Assembly (NCBI RefSeq): GCF_000144695.1
Contig: NC_014378.1
Span: 2,229,289-2,293,288, forward strand
Length of the DNA stretch: 64,000 bases
Direction: 5' to 3'
DNA from: Acetohalobium arabaticum DSM 5501
GTDB lineage: Bacteria > Bacillota > Halanaerobiia > Halobacteroidales > Acetohalobiaceae
Below, piece by piece: positions 62,926 through 64,000 of the stretch. Within the stretch, counting starts at the first letter, position 1. Each line of letters begins with the position of its first letter. The notes under the pieces were generated by a model, which saw only the letters and a program-made list of their open reading frames with translations, was not told where the DNA came from and ran no database searches. The position numbers and the translations under genes are program-made.

Positions 62926-63642
62926 TCACATCCGAAACTTATCACCTAAATAGAACTTTCTAGCTATCTCACTATCGGCAATCTCCTCCGAAGTACCCGA
63001 CAGAAGAATCTCTCCTTCATGCATAATATAGGCCCGGTCAGTAATCTCTAAGGTCTCCCGAACACTATGGTCAGTCACCAACACTCCAAAATCATTCTCC
63101 TTTAGATAAGAAATAATATCCTGGATATCATTGACAGCTATCGGATCAACGCCAGCAAAAGGCTCATCCAACAGAATATAATCCGGATCCGTTACCAAAG
63201 CCCTAGCAATCTCAGCTCTGCGCCGCTCCCCGCCAGAGAGAGTATATCCCTTCTGGTGGCGGATATCCTGAATACCGAACTCATCCAACAGAGAATTAAG
63301 AATTTCTTCATCCTCTTCCTTGCGGTCAATCATCTCTAAAATAGCCCTAATATTCTCTTCAACTGTTAACTTCCGAAAGATAGATGCCTCCTGGGCCAAA
63401 TAACCGATTCCGGCTCTAGCCCGCTTATGCATAGAAAGGTCAGTTACATCTTGGTCATTGAGATAGATTCGACCCTGGTTGGGCCTAATTAAGCCCACCA
63501 CCATATAAAAAGTTGTCGTCTTACCGGCTCCATTAGGACCTAGAATTCCTACAATCTCGCCGGGATCAACCTTGAAGTTCACCTGATCAACTACATCTAC
63601 TCCATCGTAGGTCTTAACCAAATTTTCAGCTCTAATTGTCAT
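62926..63642 (-). CDS. lptB: LPS export ABC transporter ATPase
   Basis: 238 residues from ATG 63642 (GGAGAG upstream). GILGPNGAGKTTTFYMVVGL is Walker A, TLSGGERRRAEIARAL the signature motif, PDYILLDEPFAGVDPIAV Walker B, and VLVTDHSVRETL the switch histidine. The SGGERRR form and DPIAV tail are specific to LptB. It powers lipooligosaccharide extraction with the LptF/G permease. It starts 11 bp inside the end of the LptA/C-like gene. Confidence 0.96.
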   Translation of the reverse strand: MTIRAENLVKTYDGVDVVDQVNFKVDPGEIVGILGPNGAGKTTTFYMVVGLIRPNQGRIYLNDQDVTDLSMHKRARAGIGYLAQEASIFRKLTVEENIRAILEMIDRKEEDEEILNSLLDEFGIQDIRHQKGYTLSGGERRRAEIARALVTDPDYILLDEPFAGVDPIAVNDIQDIISYLKENDFGVLVTDHSVRETLEITDRAYIMHEGEILLSGTSEEIADSEIARKFYLGDKFRM

Positions 63643-64000
63643 TGGTTTCACTCTCCGATTCCAGATCACTTGAAGGAAGGGTCAGCTTAGTTCTACCTTT
63701 AGAAGACATTCTCTCTGTCTCTAAATCAATAGTCACCTTCTGGCCGGTCAGCCGCCGCTCCTGATTAACTACTACTACATCACCGGTCAAGACTGCCTGC
63801 CTCTTCTGGTAGAGAATCCGCATCTGTTCAGCATCAGCCTCCATGGTATCCGACTGCAGATGGGCCTTCTGCGGGACAAATACTTCCTCCGCAGCAAAAT
63901 CTATCTCTAATCTTTTGCCGGTTACCTGCCAGCCCTGGCTGACTAACACCGGAGGATCGCCGGTCATCAATCCGGTCTCAGCCTCATTATCTACTTCAAA
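63632..64000 (-). CDS. LptA/LptC-like OstA-domain protein (5' end outside window)
   Basis: The minus-strand frame is open to the window edge (ATG at 63970 is internal or optional; the frame continues FEVDNEAETGL before it). WQVTGKRLEIDFAAEEVFVPQKAHLQSD, EQMRILYQKRQAVLTGDVVVVNQERRLTGQKVTIDLETERMSS is the repeated beta-strand pattern of the OstA/LptA jellyroll, which carries lipooligosaccharide across the periplasm. The order with lptB and lptF/G supports LptA or a fused LptC-LptA. Confidence 0.85.
   Translation of the reverse strand, partial: FEVDNEAETGLMTGDPPVLVSQGWQVTGKRLEIDFAAEEVFVPQKAHLQSDTMEADAEQMRILYQKRQAVLTGDVVVVNQERRLTGQKVTIDLETERMSSKGRTKLTLPSSDLESESETNDN

Overview
The window looks like a low-GC, halophilic, spore-forming-lineage Firmicute with an outer membrane, most likely in the order Halanaerobiales (family Halobacteroidaceae is my guess). 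This is inference. It rests on three things: strong Firmicute Shine-Dalgarno sequences (AGGAGG) and a Spo0A-like box; acidic proteins; and full Gram-negative surface machinery (LptA-type protein, LptB, LptF/G, LptD, WaaA, heptosyltransferases, WaaL, and an S-layer-homology porin). Almost everything lies on the minus strand, so biological order runs from high to low coordinates.

Layout. (1) 64000-53000: a lipopolysaccharide transport operon (LptA/C-like, lptB, lptF/G permease, a DUF3084 protein, an RNase-H-fold protein), then an SLH-domain outer membrane protein with a long 5' leader, two further envelope proteins, and lptD. (2) 53000-38980: a lipooligosaccharide core/outer-core operon with waaA, two GT9 heptosyltransferases, GT2 and GT4 transferases, two WaaP-like kinases, an O-antigen ligase, two sulfotransferases alternating with GT4 enzymes, and ugd. 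(3) 38400-25965: a second surface-glycan block with an initiating sugar transferase, galE, a flippase, GT4 enzymes, a ligase/polymerase, a GT4 gene broken by an IS3-family element, a PIG-V-like mannosyltransferase, and a GtrA/GtrB pair. (4) 25385-21439: GDP-mannose supply (manC, phosphohexomutase, and divergent manA, which apart from the IS genes is the only plus-strand gene). (5) 21144-15134: exopolysaccharide export and control (outer membrane barrel protein, Wza-like SLBB protein, Wzz/CpsC, CpsD tyrosine kinase, CpsB phosphatase, initiating transferase). (6) 14779-1: sulfate activation (cysD, then cysN fused to an APS-kinase-like domain, then DUF2061), a four-gene WbpA/B/D/E-type pathway for an acidic diacetamido sugar, a flippase, a methyltransferase and a partial GT2.

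The genes fit together as a factory for acidic, probably sulfated, surface polysaccharide and lipooligosaccharide. Sulfate activation genes sit inside the glycan locus, and PAPS-type sulfotransferases sit inside the core operon.

Mobile and repeated DNA. Two almost identical group II introns are inserted at homologous points of a short intergenic repeat between cysD and cysN; the second maturase is frameshifted. One IS3-family element carries a precise 3-bp target duplication. A deleted transposase remnant is present. The most unusual feature is a family of nested-hairpin repeats (four copies and one apparent solo remnant) whose inner stems differ in sequence between copies yet stay perfectly paired. 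No tRNA, rRNA or CRISPR array was seen.
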